A stretch of DNA of 64,000 nt from positions 89,554-153,553 of the forward strand of contig CAMKDV010000009.1 in NCBI GenBank assembly GCA_946411385.1, read 5' to 3'. The DNA is from an uncultured Bacteroidales bacterium. Its GTDB lineage: Bacteria > Bacteroidota > Bacteroidia > Bacteroidales > Paludibacteraceae. The notes beneath the pieces were generated by a model. That model was not told the origin of the DNA. It was given only the letters and a program-made list of their open reading frames with translations, and did no database searches. Made by a program: the position numbers and the translations under genes. Of this stretch, positions 39,346-48,645 are shown one piece after another (the first letter of the stretch is position 1; every line of letters starts with the position of its first letter).

Positions 39346-41496
39346 TTATTGTATCGTGATCACTTTTATTCCATCCCTCTCCAGCAGGGCGTTGATGGTA
39401 GGTTCGCCACCACGGAAACGACGATACAGATCGGCAGCTTTCTCCGTGCCGCCACGCTCCAGAATATGCTGACGGAACAGAGCGGCAGCTTTCTTGTCGA
39501 AGATAGAGCCGTTCTTTTTCTGTGCCGCTTTGAATACGGAGAAGGCGTCAGCATCCAGCAGTTCGCTCCACTTGTAGGCATAATAGCCTGCAGCGTATCC
39601 GCCCGAGAAGATGTGCGTGAAAGCGGTCTCCATCTGCGTACCGGAAACGGTAGGCAGCACCTGTACCTGCTCCATTGCCGTATCGCCGAAACGAACGACT
39701 GCCTCTGCCGTAGTCAGGTCAGCGGGCACTACAAACGGCTCGGTCAGAGTGTGCCAGGTCATATCCAGGTAGCCGAACGAGAGCTGACGCACGCAGGCGT
39801 AAGCAGCGTGGTAGTTCGACGACTGTTTGATCTTGTCGATCAGTTCCTGAGGCATCGGTTCGCCGGTCTTGTAATGCTTAGCGAAAGTGTCGAGGAACTC
39901 TTTCTCGTCGATGAAGTTCTCGTTGAACTGTGAAGGCAGTTCCACAAAGTCACGCGGTACGTTTGTGCCCGACAAAGCCGAGTAGTTGCAGCGCGTAAGC
40001 ATTCCGTGCAATGCGTGGCCGAACTCGTGCAGGAAAGTGCGCACTTCGTCATAAGTGAACAATGCCGGCTTCTCTGCCGTAGGACGCGTAAAATTCATCA
40101 CATTCACGATATGCGGACGATGATCTTTCTTACCGAGCATGTACTGCGGCTGAAAATCGTTCATCCAAGCACCGCCGCGCTTGCCGTCACGCGGATGGAA
40201 ATCGGCATAATACACAGCCAGGAACTTACCCTTCTCGTCGTACACCTCGTAGGCCGTTACTTCGGGGTTGTACACCTGAATATTCTTGTTCTCCTTGAAC
40301 GTGATACCGTACAAGCGCTTTGCTAAGCCGAACACGCCCTGCTTGACTGCTTCCAGTTCGAAGTACGGACGAACTATATCGTCGCTGATGGCGTACTTGT
40401 CGTTCTTGAGTTTCTTGGAGTAGTAACTCCAATCCCACGGCTGCAGCGTAGCATACAAGCCTTGCTGAGCTGCATATTCCTGCAACTCTTTCACTTCCTC
40501 GCGAGCTGCCGGCATATAGTTGTCGCGCAACTGGTCGAGCAGACGATACACATTCTCCTTGTTCTCCGCCATGGTCTTGTACAGCGACTTGTCGGCATAG
40601 CAGGGCTTGTCGAACAGCTGTGCCAAAGCCAGACGCGTATTGGCTATATCGATGATGTTCTGCGTGTTATCAAACTCGCCACCTATACAACGGCTGTTAT
40701 ACGCCATGTACAGCTCGCGGCGGATGTCGCGGTTGTCACAATCCTGCATCACGGGGATATAGGTTGTGGGCTTGAGGTTGAGCAGCCAGCCGTTCAGGCC
40801 TTTAGCTTCGGCATTGGCACGCAGCATCGCTTTCGTATCGTCGTTCAGGCCACGGATATCCTCCTCGCGGGTAACGAGCATCGTCCAGGCGTTCGTAGCT
40901 TTCAGCACGTTCTGACCGAAGGTCATCGTCAGCATCGATAGTCTGGCGGTCAGTTCGCGATAGGTCTGCTTGTCAGCATCGCTGAGGTTGGCGCCGTTGT
41001 TGGCAAACGACTCGTAGATATCGTCCAGCAGCTTGGCCTGCTCTTTGGTGAGCTTCAGATTGCCGCGCTGGTCATACACCGCCTTGATGCGCTGAAACAA
41101 CTTCTCGTTCAGACGAATGGTGGACGAATATTCGCTCATCTTGGGCGAGAGTTCCACCTCCAGCGCCTGAATCGAATCGTTGGTCTCGGCAGAAGCCAGA
41201 TTGTAGAAGCAGCTTGCCACCACGCTGAGCATCTCACCCGAGCGCTCGTACGCTTCGATGGTGTTGGCGAAAGTAGGAGCTGCCGGATTGTTGACGATAG
41301 CATCAATCTCCGCCAAACCCTGCTTCATGCCTTCCTCAAACGCGGGCATGTAGTGCGCGTTACAAATCTCATTGAACGGGTAAGTCCCGTGAGGGGTCTT
41401 CCACTCTTTGTAATGGAAGAAGGGGTTGTCATTAGCAGCCGAAACTGCCACTGTAGAGGCAATCATTGCCATGGTAATCAGTTGTTTGATATACAT
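39346..41496 (-). CDS. M3-family metallopeptidase with signal peptide
   Basis: The 716-residue protein starts with a signal peptide (MYIKQLITMAMIASTVAVSA) and has FLHEFGHALHGML near residues 491-503, the HExxH zinc motif of the M3 (thimet oligopeptidase/Dcp) family. The remaining helix-rich body, with the EDIRGLNDDTKAML region, fits peptidyl-dipeptidase or oligopeptidase types. Exported M3 enzymes occur in several Bacteroidales and degrade short peptides in the periplasm. It has its own perfect promoter at 41594. Confidence 0.9.
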   Translation of the reverse strand: MYIKQLITMAMIASTVAVSAANDNPFFHYKEWKTPHGTYPFNEICNAHYMPAFEEGMKQGLAEIDAIVNNPAAPTFANTIEAYERSGEMLSVVASCFYNLASAETNDSIQALEVELSPKMSEYSSTIRLNEKLFQRIKAVYDQRGNLKLTKEQAKLLDDIYESFANNGANLSDADKQTYRELTARLSMLTMTFGQNVLKATNAWTMLVTREEDIRGLNDDTKAMLRANAEAKGLNGWLLNLKPTTYIPVMQDCDNRDIRRELYMAYNSRCIGGEFDNTQNIIDIANTRLALAQLFDKPCYADKSLYKTMAENKENVYRLLDQLRDNYMPAAREEVKELQEYAAQQGLYATLQPWDWSYYSKKLKNDKYAISDDIVRPYFELEAVKQGVFGLAKRLYGITFKENKNIQVYNPEVTAYEVYDEKGKFLAVYYADFHPRDGKRGGAWMNDFQPQYMLGKKDHRPHIVNVMNFTRPTAEKPALFTYDEVRTFLHEFGHALHGMLTRCNYSALSGTNVPRDFVELPSQFNENFIDEKEFLDTFAKHYKTGEPMPQELIDKIKQSSNYHAAYACVRQLSFGYLDMTWHTLTEPFVVPADLTTAEAVVRFGDTAMEQVQVLPTVSGTQMETAFTHIFSGGYAAGYYAYKWSELLDADAFSVFKAAQKKNGSIFDKKAAALFRQHILERGGTEKAADLYRRFRGGEPTINALLERDGIKVITIQ

Positions 41497-41593
41497 AATA
41501 GTTTATTTTAATCTTGTTCCGTACCTATCAGATGGTCTATAAGTATCCCATCGTGCATTTGATTGATTAACCGTTTGCCGCAAAACAAACATA

Positions 41594-41625
41594 CAAAGTT
41601 ACAAAAAAATTCTGACATTTGCAAA
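41594..41625 (-). promoter_or_regulatory. Promoter of the M3 peptidase gene
   Basis: On the minus strand TTTG (41622-41625) and TAACTTTG (41594-41601) are 20 nt apart. The leader is about 90 nt. Confidence 0.85.
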
Positions 41626-41664
41626 TAAATCAGCAAAAAAATGCAAGAAACAAAATATTTTGCA

Positions 41665-41701
41665 CGAAAAAAGAAATAACCTGCCGCTTGACAGGTTATT
41701 T
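41665..41701 (-). terminator. Leftward intrinsic terminator
   Basis: AAATAACCTG (41674-41683) pairs with CAGGTTATTT (41692-41701) around an 8-nt loop; on the minus strand a T-rich run follows. It stops any leftward transcript passing through the tRNA-Glu region. Confidence 0.75.
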
Positions 41702-41702
41702 G

Positions 41703-41795
41703 GTAGTGCTACGGGAATCGAGAATTGCTCGATGAGCAATAATCGACAGAACGAAGTGGCGGAGAACCCCGGGGTTCGAGCCCCTATTGTAGCAA
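41703..41795. other. Copy of the tRNA-Glu 3' end with other tRNA-like parts
   Basis: 41703-41721 repeats the 3' end of tRNA-Glu (41821-41839): GTAGTGCTACGGGAATCGA, with one G missing. Next come a perfect hairpin (ATTGCTC-GAT-GAGCAAT) and, near 41771-41795, a T-arm-like stretch GGGGTTCGAGCCCC followed by TTGTAGCA, which can pair with GCTACGG as an acceptor stem. No full cloverleaf can be drawn. This is best read as a relic or duplicated attachment site, not as a working tRNA. Confidence 0.55.
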
Positions 41796-41820
41796 AAAAA
41801 AGAGCCTTGAGCTCTTTTTT
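41796..41820. terminator. Terminator of tRNA-Glu
   Basis: AAAAAAGAGC (41796-41805) pairs with GCTCTTTTTT (41811-41820) around the loop CTTGA. It lies immediately after the tRNA-Glu 3' end on the minus strand. Confidence 0.85.
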
Positions 41821-41821
41821 G

Positions 41822-41893
41822 TAGTGCTACGGGGAATCGAACCCCGGTTTAAAGATTGAGAATCTTTTGTCCTAACCGCTAGACGATAGCACC
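41822..41893 (-). tRNA. tRNA-Glu(CTC)
   Basis: The 72-nt gene reads leftward. The acceptor stem is GGTGCTA/TAGCACT, the anticodon arm AAAGA-TTCTCAA-TCTTT gives CTC (Glu, GAG codons), and the T arm is normal (GGGGTTCGATTCCCC). No CCA is encoded. The promoter at 41920 drives it. Confidence 0.95.
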
Positions 41894-41919
41894 GGTCAGT
41901 TTTTTGCGAAAAGCGGGTG

Positions 41920-41951
41920 CAAAGGTACAACATATTTCGCAAATATGCAAA
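41920..41951 (-). promoter_or_regulatory. Promoter of tRNA-Glu
   Basis: On the minus strand TTTG (41948-41951) and TACCTTTG (41920-41927) are 20 nt apart; the tRNA begins about 27 nt downstream. Confidence 0.85.
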
Positions 41952-42017
41952 TTTTACATACAAAAAAATCGAAAATACCGCAAAAAATGCAACTTTTTAT
42001 AATTTTCACCTTGCAAA

Positions 42018-42049
42018 TTTGCATATTTCATATTTTTTTTGTAACTTTG
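42018..42049 (+). promoter_or_regulatory. Promoter of nadE
   Basis: TTTG (42018-42021) and TAACTTTG (42042-42049) are 20 nt apart on the plus strand. The ATG of nadE is 39 nt after the -7 box. Confidence 0.85.
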
Positions 42050-42087
42050 TAGCGCATAAGAATGCGCATATAATAAAATATGACGAT

Positions 42088-44019
42088 ATGAACACGAATT
42101 TAGGTTTTGTGCGTGTGGCAGCAGCCGTACCGATGTTGCGTGTAGGCGATTGCAAGTACAATGCAAAGCAGACAACCGACATGATTACCGAAGCGATAGC
42201 CGAGGGTGTGGAGATTGTTTGTTTCCCCGAGTTGGGATTGACGGGTTACACCTGTGCCGACCTTTTCTTTACAAACCAGTTGCAGCAGAACGCGATGGCG
42301 GCATTGCAGGAAGTGTGCCGTTTTACGCGCGGCAAGGCTATCATCGTACTGGTAGGTGCTCCGCTCAAGGTGGACAATGACCTGTACAACTGCGCGTTTG
42401 TGATTACGGATGGCGAGGTGATTGGCGTAGTGCCGAAAACCAACCTACCTAACACGGGCGAGTTCTACGAAAAGCGCTGGTTTGCTTCGGGCCGTGAGAC
42501 TGTGGAGCAGTTGCCCGACGGCGTACATCCGCGTATACCTACCGTCGAACTGTGGCAAGGCGATGTGCCGTTTGGCATCGATCTGCTGTTCATGACGCGC
42601 AACTATTCGTTCGGCATTGAGATATGCGAGGACCTGTGGAGCCCCATGCCGCCGTCCACGCAGCTGGCTATTCAGGGCGCAGAGCTTATCTTCAACCTCT
42701 CCAGCTCCAACTGCATCGTGGGCAAACATGCTTTCCGCCGCCAGATGCTGGCGCAGCAAAGCCAACGCGTACATTGCGGATATGTATATACCTCGTCAGG
42801 CGTAGGCGAAAGCACTACGGATGTGGTGTTCTCAGGCTCGACCTATATAGCCGAGAACGGCAAACTGATAGCGGAAGGTGAACGCTTCCAGCGCGAGTCG
42901 TCGATGACGATCAGCGAAATCGATGTGCAGCGCCTGCGTACCGACCGCGAGCGCAACAACAACTTCACGCTCGACCGTCGCGGACATTTCCGCAAAGTGA
43001 ATGTAGCGCCCATCGAGAATCCCGAAGGGTTTGCCGAGCCTATCCATCGCACCTTCAACCCTACTCCGTTCCTGCCTGCCAAGGAGAACGAGGATGCCTA
43101 TTGCATGGATGTGCTGTCGATCCAGACATCCGCTTTGGCTCGCCGCTGGGAACATACACATGCTCAGTCGCTCGTCATCGGCATCAGCGGCGGACTGGAT
43201 TCGACTCTGGCATTGCTCGTGGCTGTAATGACTGCTGACCGTCTGGGCTATGCCCGAAACCGCGTACTCGGTATCACTATGCCGGGCTTCGGCACTACCG
43301 ACCGCACCTATCGCAATGCTATCGACCTGATGACCGAACTGGGGGTATCCGTTCATGAGATACCTATTCGCGATGTGGTAACGCAACACCTGCACGATAT
43401 CGACCACGACATGTCGAAGCACGATATCACTTACGAGAATGCTCAGGCGCGCGTACGTACGCTCATCCTCATGGATATGGCCAACAAGTACAACGGCCTG
43501 GTGGTCGGCACCGGCGACCTGAGCGAGTTGGCACTGGGCTGGGCTACCTACGCAGGCGATCATATATCCATGTACGGCATCAATGCAGGCATACCCAAGA
43601 CGCTCGTCCGTCATATAGTAGGCTACGCGGCAAGGAACATCTTCGACGAGCGCGTACTGACCATCCTGGAGGATGTGATTGCCACACCCGTCTCGCCCGA
43701 ACTGCTGCCTGCCAACGACAAGGGCGAGATTACGCAGATCACAGAGGACAAAGTGGGTCCGTACGAGTTGCATGACTTCTTTGTATACTACTTCCTCCGC
43801 TACGGTTTCACGCGCGAGAAGATTGCCTACATGGCCCGCTGCGCGTTCGACCAGCGCTACGATGACGCAACCATTCAGAAATGGCTGGATGTGTTCATGC
43901 ATCGCTTCTTTATGCAGCAGTTCAAGCGCTCGTGCCTGCCCGACGGTCCGAAAGTGGTAAGCGTAGGCCTGTCGCCGCGCGGTGATCTGCGCATGCCGAG
44001 TGATGTCAACGAATTCTGA
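42088..44019 (+). CDS. nadE: Glutamine-dependent NAD+ synthase
   Basis: The 643-residue protein joins two domains. The N-terminal nitrilase-type glutaminase has PELGLTGY, a lysine region and the catalytic Cys in FGIEICEDLW. The C-terminal synthetase has VIGISGGLDSTLAL near residue 365, the PP-loop that binds ATP. It makes NAD+ from deamido-NAD+ with glutamine nitrogen. The start at 42088 follows a perfect promoter; the longer frame is rejected because it covers that promoter. Ends with SPRGDLRMPSDVNEF, usual for the family. Confidence 0.95.
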   Translation: MNTNLGFVRVAAAVPMLRVGDCKYNAKQTTDMITEAIAEGVEIVCFPELGLTGYTCADLFFTNQLQQNAMAALQEVCRFTRGKAIIVLVGAPLKVDNDLYNCAFVITDGEVIGVVPKTNLPNTGEFYEKRWFASGRETVEQLPDGVHPRIPTVELWQGDVPFGIDLLFMTRNYSFGIEICEDLWSPMPPSTQLAIQGAELIFNLSSSNCIVGKHAFRRQMLAQQSQRVHCGYVYTSSGVGESTTDVVFSGSTYIAENGKLIAEGERFQRESSMTISEIDVQRLRTDRERNNNFTLDRRGHFRKVNVAPIENPEGFAEPIHRTFNPTPFLPAKENEDAYCMDVLSIQTSALARRWEHTHAQSLVIGISGGLDSTLALLVAVMTADRLGYARNRVLGITMPGFGTTDRTYRNAIDLMTELGVSVHEIPIRDVVTQHLHDIDHDMSKHDITYENAQARVRTLILMDMANKYNGLVVGTGDLSELALGWATYAGDHISMYGINAGIPKTLVRHIVGYAARNIFDERVLTILEDVIATPVSPELLPANDKGEITQITEDKVGPYELHDFFVYYFLRYGFTREKIAYMARCAFDQRYDDATIQKWLDVFMHRFFMQQFKRSCLPDGPKVVSVGLSPRGDLRMPSDVNEF

Positions 44020-44038
44020 TCAGCCAATATTATCAATG

Positions 44039-44060
44039 TATCAGCCATGTATGGCTGATA
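44039..44060. repeat. REP-like palindrome, copy 2
   Basis: TATCAGCCATGTATGGCTGATA is a 10-bp perfect stem around a 2-nt centre between nadE and hpt. A half copy (GATCAGCC) starts in the nadE stop codon. Arms match copy 1 and resemble copy 3 near 63961. Confidence 0.8.
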
Positions 44061-44086
44061 ATACAGCACACTAAACACAAAGCAAT

Positions 44087-44635
44087 ATGAAATCGGTTAC
44101 TTATGAAGGCATGACCTTCGATGAATATATCTCTCAGGAAGAGATTGCAGCAATGGTTCGCGACGTTGCAGCACAGATTGTTGCGGACTATGAGGACAAG
44201 CAGCCGGTACTGATTTGTGTACTGCACGGCGCGATGTTCTTTACCACGGATCTGATGCGCCAGTTGCCTATCGAGTGCACCTTGGCAAGTGTACGGCTGC
44301 AGTCGTACGACGGCACATGTTCGACGGGCAAAGTGCAAGAAACGACGCCCCTGCATACCGACATCCGCGACAAGGATGTGATCGTCGTGGAGGATATCGT
44401 AGATAGCGGCATCACGATGCATTACTTCAAGCAGATCCTTCGTTCGTGTCAGCCCCGTTCGCTGAAAGTGGCGGCATTGCTGAGCAAACCAACGGAACTG
44501 AAATACCCCGATGCCAAGCCCGACTACTGCGGCAGAGAGATTCCCAAGCGCTTTATCATCGGCTATGGCTTTGATATCCACGACCTGGCACGCAACCTGC
44601 CAAGCATCTATGCTTTACGAGAAACAGCACAATGA
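44087..44635 (+). CDS. hpt: Hypoxanthine phosphoribosyltransferase
   Basis: The 182-residue protein has the type I phosphoribosyltransferase plan: VLHGAMFFTTDLMRQL (substrate/PP binding), a flexible loop, and VIVVEDIVDSGITM as the PRPP-binding motif, with KPDYCGREIPKRFIIGYGFD near the C-terminus as in Hpt/HGPRT. It salvages hypoxanthine (and perhaps guanine). Overlaps the next gene by 4 bp. Confidence 0.9.
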   Translation: MKSVTYEGMTFDEYISQEEIAAMVRDVAAQIVADYEDKQPVLICVLHGAMFFTTDLMRQLPIECTLASVRLQSYDGTCSTGKVQETTPLHTDIRDKDVIVVEDIVDSGITMHYFKQILRSCQPRSLKVAALLSKPTELKYPDAKPDYCGREIPKRFIIGYGFDIHDLARNLPSIYALRETAQ

Positions 44636-46254
44636 AACGATTTTTAAACATAATAGTTCTTACTCTCTGCTCTTTGCTGCTCGTTCCGGCAAAGGCGGAA
44701 CTGGTGCAACCCGTCAAATGGTCAGGCGAGGTGATAGGCGACAGCGTTCGGCTGACGGCTGTCATTGAGCAGGGCTGGCACATGACGATTATCGATTTCG
44801 GTGAGCGGGAGTTTGACGACGAAATCCACGACCTGTTCACCATCACCCTGGCCAAAGACGAACTGACTCCTATCCGCTTCAACGCCTGCAACGATGTAAT
44901 GTGTACGGCGCCGGAAACGTGGGAATACGAGACTTCTCCCCAGCCCACCCAAGGGAAGGAGAGTGGTAACAACGACTCGCAATCCTTGCTGGTGATTTTC
45001 CTTCTCGGCCTCTTAGGCGGACTATTGGCTATCTTCACGCCCTGTGTGTGGCCAATCATACCGATGACGGTCAGTTTCTTTCTCAAGCGCTCGGACAAAG
45101 GGCTGCAGAATGCCATCCTGTACGGCTTGAGCATCGTAATCATCTACGTGGGGCTGGGACTGCTCATCACGGTCGTGTTCGGTGCGTCGGCGCTCAATGC
45201 GCTGTCTACCAACGCCATAGTCAACCTCCTCTTCTTTGCGCTGCTCGTAGTGTTTGCACTATCGTTCTTTGGACTGTTCGAGATTACCCTACCCGCTTCG
45301 TGGTCCACGGCGCTGGACAGCAAGGCGCGTTCTACAGGCGGTTTTCTGAGTATACTGCTCATGGCTTTCACGCTGGTGATTGTATCGTTCAGCTGCACCG
45401 GTCCGATTATCGGCACGCTGCTTGTAGAGGCAGCCGGTCACAGCCTGCTGGCACCGGCAATAGGTATGTTGGGCTTCGCTATCGCATTGGCTTTGCCGTT
45501 CTCCTTGTTTGCAATGTTCCCCCAATGGATCAAGAGCGCGCCTCGTTCGGGCGATTGGATGACGTCGTTCAAGGTGGTGCTGGCATTCCTGGAGCTTGCT
45601 CTATCGCTGAAATTCTTCTCCGTGGCGGATATGGCCTACGGCTGGGGGCTGCTTCCCCGATGGCTGTTCATCGCCATCTGGATTATTTGCTTTGCGGGCA
45701 TCGGCGTCTACCTGTTGTGGAATATACGTAGCGTGAACGTCACCAGAAAAATCATCCGCATCATAGTCATCATCCCTTCGTTTGCCTTTGCCGCCTATCT
45801 TGTGCCGGGCTTATGGGGTGCCCCCGTAAAAGCTGTCAGCGCCTTTGCGCCGCCTATGGCGATAGAAGGGCGTGAGGTATTCAACAACTATGACGAAGGT
45901 ATGGCATACGCCCGCCAGACCGGCAAGCCTGTGATCATCGACTTTACGGGCTACGGCTGCGTCAACTGCCGCAAGATGGAAGCATTTGTGCTGGATAACG
46001 ACAGCGTAAAAGCGCGCCTTAAGAACTATGTGTTCATCGAACTGTTCGTGGACGACAAGAAAATTGCCAACGGCCAACAGCCAAAAGCCAAAGGCGAATC
46101 CATCGGCGATGTGAACAGCCGCATCCAACGCGAGCAGTTCGGCTCGAACGCACAACCCTACTATGTGCAGCTGGATGCACAGGGCAACATGATTGCCACG
46201 CCGATGGTGTTCACCACAGACCCGATGGAGTTTATCCATTGGATGAAATACTAA
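44632..46254 (+). CDS. DsbD-like thiol:disulfide interchange protein, short
   Basis: The 540-residue protein has a signal peptide (MKRFLNIIVLTLCSLLLVPA), a short N-terminal sensor-like domain (residues 22-105, with MCTAPETWEY), a membrane domain with eight helices and the TPCVWP motif (137-142), and a C-terminal thioredoxin domain with GYGCVNCRKME near 441-451. It moves electrons from the cytoplasm to periplasmic targets. The N-terminal domain is shorter than in classical DsbD. Residues in NGQQPKAKGE are encoded by four near-identical 7-bp units (46066-46093). Confidence 0.85.
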   Translation: MKRFLNIIVLTLCSLLLVPAKAELVQPVKWSGEVIGDSVRLTAVIEQGWHMTIIDFGEREFDDEIHDLFTITLAKDELTPIRFNACNDVMCTAPETWEYETSPQPTQGKESGNNDSQSLLVIFLLGLLGGLLAIFTPCVWPIIPMTVSFFLKRSDKGLQNAILYGLSIVIIYVGLGLLITVVFGASALNALSTNAIVNLLFFALLVVFALSFFGLFEITLPASWSTALDSKARSTGGFLSILLMAFTLVIVSFSCTGPIIGTLLVEAAGHSLLAPAIGMLGFAIALALPFSLFAMFPQWIKSAPRSGDWMTSFKVVLAFLELALSLKFFSVADMAYGWGLLPRWLFIAIWIICFAGIGVYLLWNIRSVNVTRKIIRIIVIIPSFAFAAYLVPGLWGAPVKAVSAFAPPMAIEGREVFNNYDEGMAYARQTGKPVIIDFTGYGCVNCRKMEAFVLDNDSVKARLKNYVFIELFVDDKKIANGQQPKAKGESIGDVNSRIQREQFGSNAQPYYVQLDAQGNMIATPMVFTTDPMEFIHWMKY

Positions 46255-46293
46255 ACAAACGGTCAAGAATAGAAACATAAAACTACATACACA

Positions 46294-48645
46294 ATGAAAA
46301 GATTATTCCTTACTTTGTTAACATTTTCGGTTTGCATAGGTTCTGCGATGGCAGAAACCGTGAAGATCGGCAACTTGTACTACTCTCTTGGCTCCACCAC
46401 AGCCACTGTGGTGAGCGACCAGAGTTCGGATAAGTCCGTCTATAAGAATCTGACAACGGTGACTATCCCGGCAAGTGTACCGTACAACAACTACAACTAC
46501 ACGGTAACGACGATAGGTCAGGATGCTTTCGAGAGTTGCTCGAACCTGCAGTCGGTAACGCTGCCGTCAACAATCACGACCATCAACAGCGATGCGTTCT
46601 ACTCTTGTACGAAGCTGGGCAGCATAAATCTGCCGGAAGGCATCACCAACATCGGTAGCTATGCGTTTAGGTACTGCAACCTCACGTCGGTAACAATCCC
46701 CAGCACGGTGACCTCGATAGGCAATTATGCCTTCCAAAACAACCCGCTGACATCGGTCGTGTGGAATCCTGTTACGTGCTCCATTGGCTCTGACACCTAC
46801 GCACCGTTCTACAGCACAGACTCGAAAATCACCTCCTTCACCTTTGGTGACCAAGTTCAGCTCGTTCCGGCGTATCTGTGCAGAGGCATGAGCAAGTTGG
46901 ATACCATCGTGCTGCCGCCTTCAGTGTACAGACTTGGTGAACGTGCCTTTATGGGGTGCACCTCGCTCAAGTCGATTAACCTGCCTGTGACGCAGCAGAC
47001 TTTACCGGTAAGTTTCTTTGAAGGCTGTTCGGCACTGGAGTCCATCGTATTGCCGGCTACGCTGACCACTATCAATTCGGATGCTTTCTACGGCTGCTCC
47101 TCACTCAAGTCAATAAACCTGCATGAAGGCATCACTACCATTGGCACGCGTGCTTTCCGGTACTGCAAATTAACATCCGTCACTATCCCCAGCACAGTGA
47201 CCTCGATAGGCAATCATGCCTTCCAGAACAACCCGCTCACATCGGTAGTATGGCAACCTGTGACGTGCACCATAGGCTCGGATGACAGTTCACCGTTCTA
47301 CAGCACAGACTCAAAAATCACCTCTTTCACCTTTGGTGACCAAGTGCAGCTCGTTCCAGCGTATCTGTGCAAAGGCATGAGCAAGTTGGATACCGTCGTG
47401 CTGCCGCCGTCGGTGAACAGACTCGGTGAACGCGCCTTTATGGGTTGCACCTCGCTCAAGTCGATTAACCTGCCCGTGACGCAAAAGACCTTACCGGTAA
47501 GTTTCCTTGAAGGCTGCTCGGCGCTGGAGACTGTTGTGCTGCCCGCCACGCTGACAACCATCAACACGGATGCGTTCTACGGCTGCTCCAAGCTGGCAGA
47601 AATCAACTTGCATGAAGGCATCACAACCATTGGCAATCGTGCGTTCGAGTACTGCAAATTCGCATCCGTTACAATCCCAAGTACGGTAACATCGATTGGC
47701 AATAGCGCCTTCCAGGGTAACCCGCTGACATCGGTAATATGGAAACCTGTGACGTGCTCCATCGGTTCTGACGCCAGTGCGCCGTTCTACAGCACAAGTT
47801 CGCAAATCACCTCCTTCACCTTCGGCGATAGCGTCAAGACCATCCCGGGCTATCTGTGCTCCAACATGAACAAGCTGGAGAACATCACCCTACCCGCTCA
47901 CCTCAAGACCATCGGCCAATATGCTTTTAGGTCGTGCACGAAATTGACGAGCATTCATATTCCCGCTACGGTGACAAGTATCAGTCAAGGTGCGTTCCTG
48001 TATTGCTCCGCCCTCGGTTCGTTTGAGTTCCCTGATGGCATCACTACCTTGGCTACCAGCGTGCTCGAAGGCTGTACGGCGCTGAAATCGGTGAAGATAC
48101 CCGAGTCGGTTACCGCTATCAACCAGGATGCACTCTATAACTGCTCTGCCTTGCAGGCGCTGTACAACTATGCCTATACGCCGCAAACCATTACGGAACG
48201 TGCTGTCCAGAACGTTAACAAACACACCTGTGTGCTCTACGTGCCGAAAGATGCGTATCCCGCATATTCCGCCAAGGCTGTGTGGTGTGATTTTGATAAT
48301 ATCGTGAAGATGAACACCGGTCTGCGCTTCGAAGATGTGTTCGTCAACTTCTCCTACCTCGATCAGGACAGCCTGGAGATGTACGGCGGTGTGGAGAAGA
48401 TTCACATGCCTATCGCTCCTGTAGTGGAAGGTTTCACGTTCCTCAAATGGCGCGTACTGGCGGGTGATCTGAGCGACGGTATTATGCTCCAAGCCGTTTA
48501 TACGCCGGACGAGGCTACAAATAATGCTCCGCAAGAAGTAGTAGTCAACCCTGCCAACCCTGTGCAGAAACTGATACGCGACGGCAACGTGTTCATCCTG
48601 AGCGAAGACAAAGTATATACCATAACAGGCAAAGCCGTCAAGTAA
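46294..48645 (+). CDS. BspA-like leucine-rich repeat surface protein
   Basis: The 783-residue protein has a signal peptide (MKRLFLTLLTFSVCIGSAMA) and LRR_5/BspA units of about 23 residues, recognisable as AFxxCxxLxSVxIPxTVTSIG. A larger block of about 160 residues is repeated three times (DNA near 46579, 47065 and 47546), with high identity (for example SKITSFTFGDQVQLVPAYLC in two copies). The end is FILSEDKVYTITGKAVK, resembling C-terminal secretion-related tails of Bacteroidales LRR proteins. Such proteins bind host or bacterial surfaces. Confidence 0.9.
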   Translation: MKRLFLTLLTFSVCIGSAMAETVKIGNLYYSLGSTTATVVSDQSSDKSVYKNLTTVTIPASVPYNNYNYTVTTIGQDAFESCSNLQSVTLPSTITTINSDAFYSCTKLGSINLPEGITNIGSYAFRYCNLTSVTIPSTVTSIGNYAFQNNPLTSVVWNPVTCSIGSDTYAPFYSTDSKITSFTFGDQVQLVPAYLCRGMSKLDTIVLPPSVYRLGERAFMGCTSLKSINLPVTQQTLPVSFFEGCSALESIVLPATLTTINSDAFYGCSSLKSINLHEGITTIGTRAFRYCKLTSVTIPSTVTSIGNHAFQNNPLTSVVWQPVTCTIGSDDSSPFYSTDSKITSFTFGDQVQLVPAYLCKGMSKLDTVVLPPSVNRLGERAFMGCTSLKSINLPVTQKTLPVSFLEGCSALETVVLPATLTTINTDAFYGCSKLAEINLHEGITTIGNRAFEYCKFASVTIPSTVTSIGNSAFQGNPLTSVIWKPVTCSIGSDASAPFYSTSSQITSFTFGDSVKTIPGYLCSNMNKLENITLPAHLKTIGQYAFRSCTKLTSIHIPATVTSISQGAFLYCSALGSFEFPDGITTLATSVLEGCTALKSVKIPESVTAINQDALYNCSALQALYNYAYTPQTITERAVQNVNKHTCVLYVPKDAYPAYSAKAVWCDFDNIVKMNTGLRFEDVFVNFSYLDQDSLEMYGGVEKIHMPIAPVVEGFTFLKWRVLAGDLSDGIMLQAVYTPDEATNNAPQEVVVNPANPVQKLIRDGNVFILSEDKVYTITGKAVK

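Noticed and set aside
46579..47850. CRISPR-like repetition
   Set aside because: The repeats are large coding duplications in a BspA-like gene, without short direct repeats and spacers.
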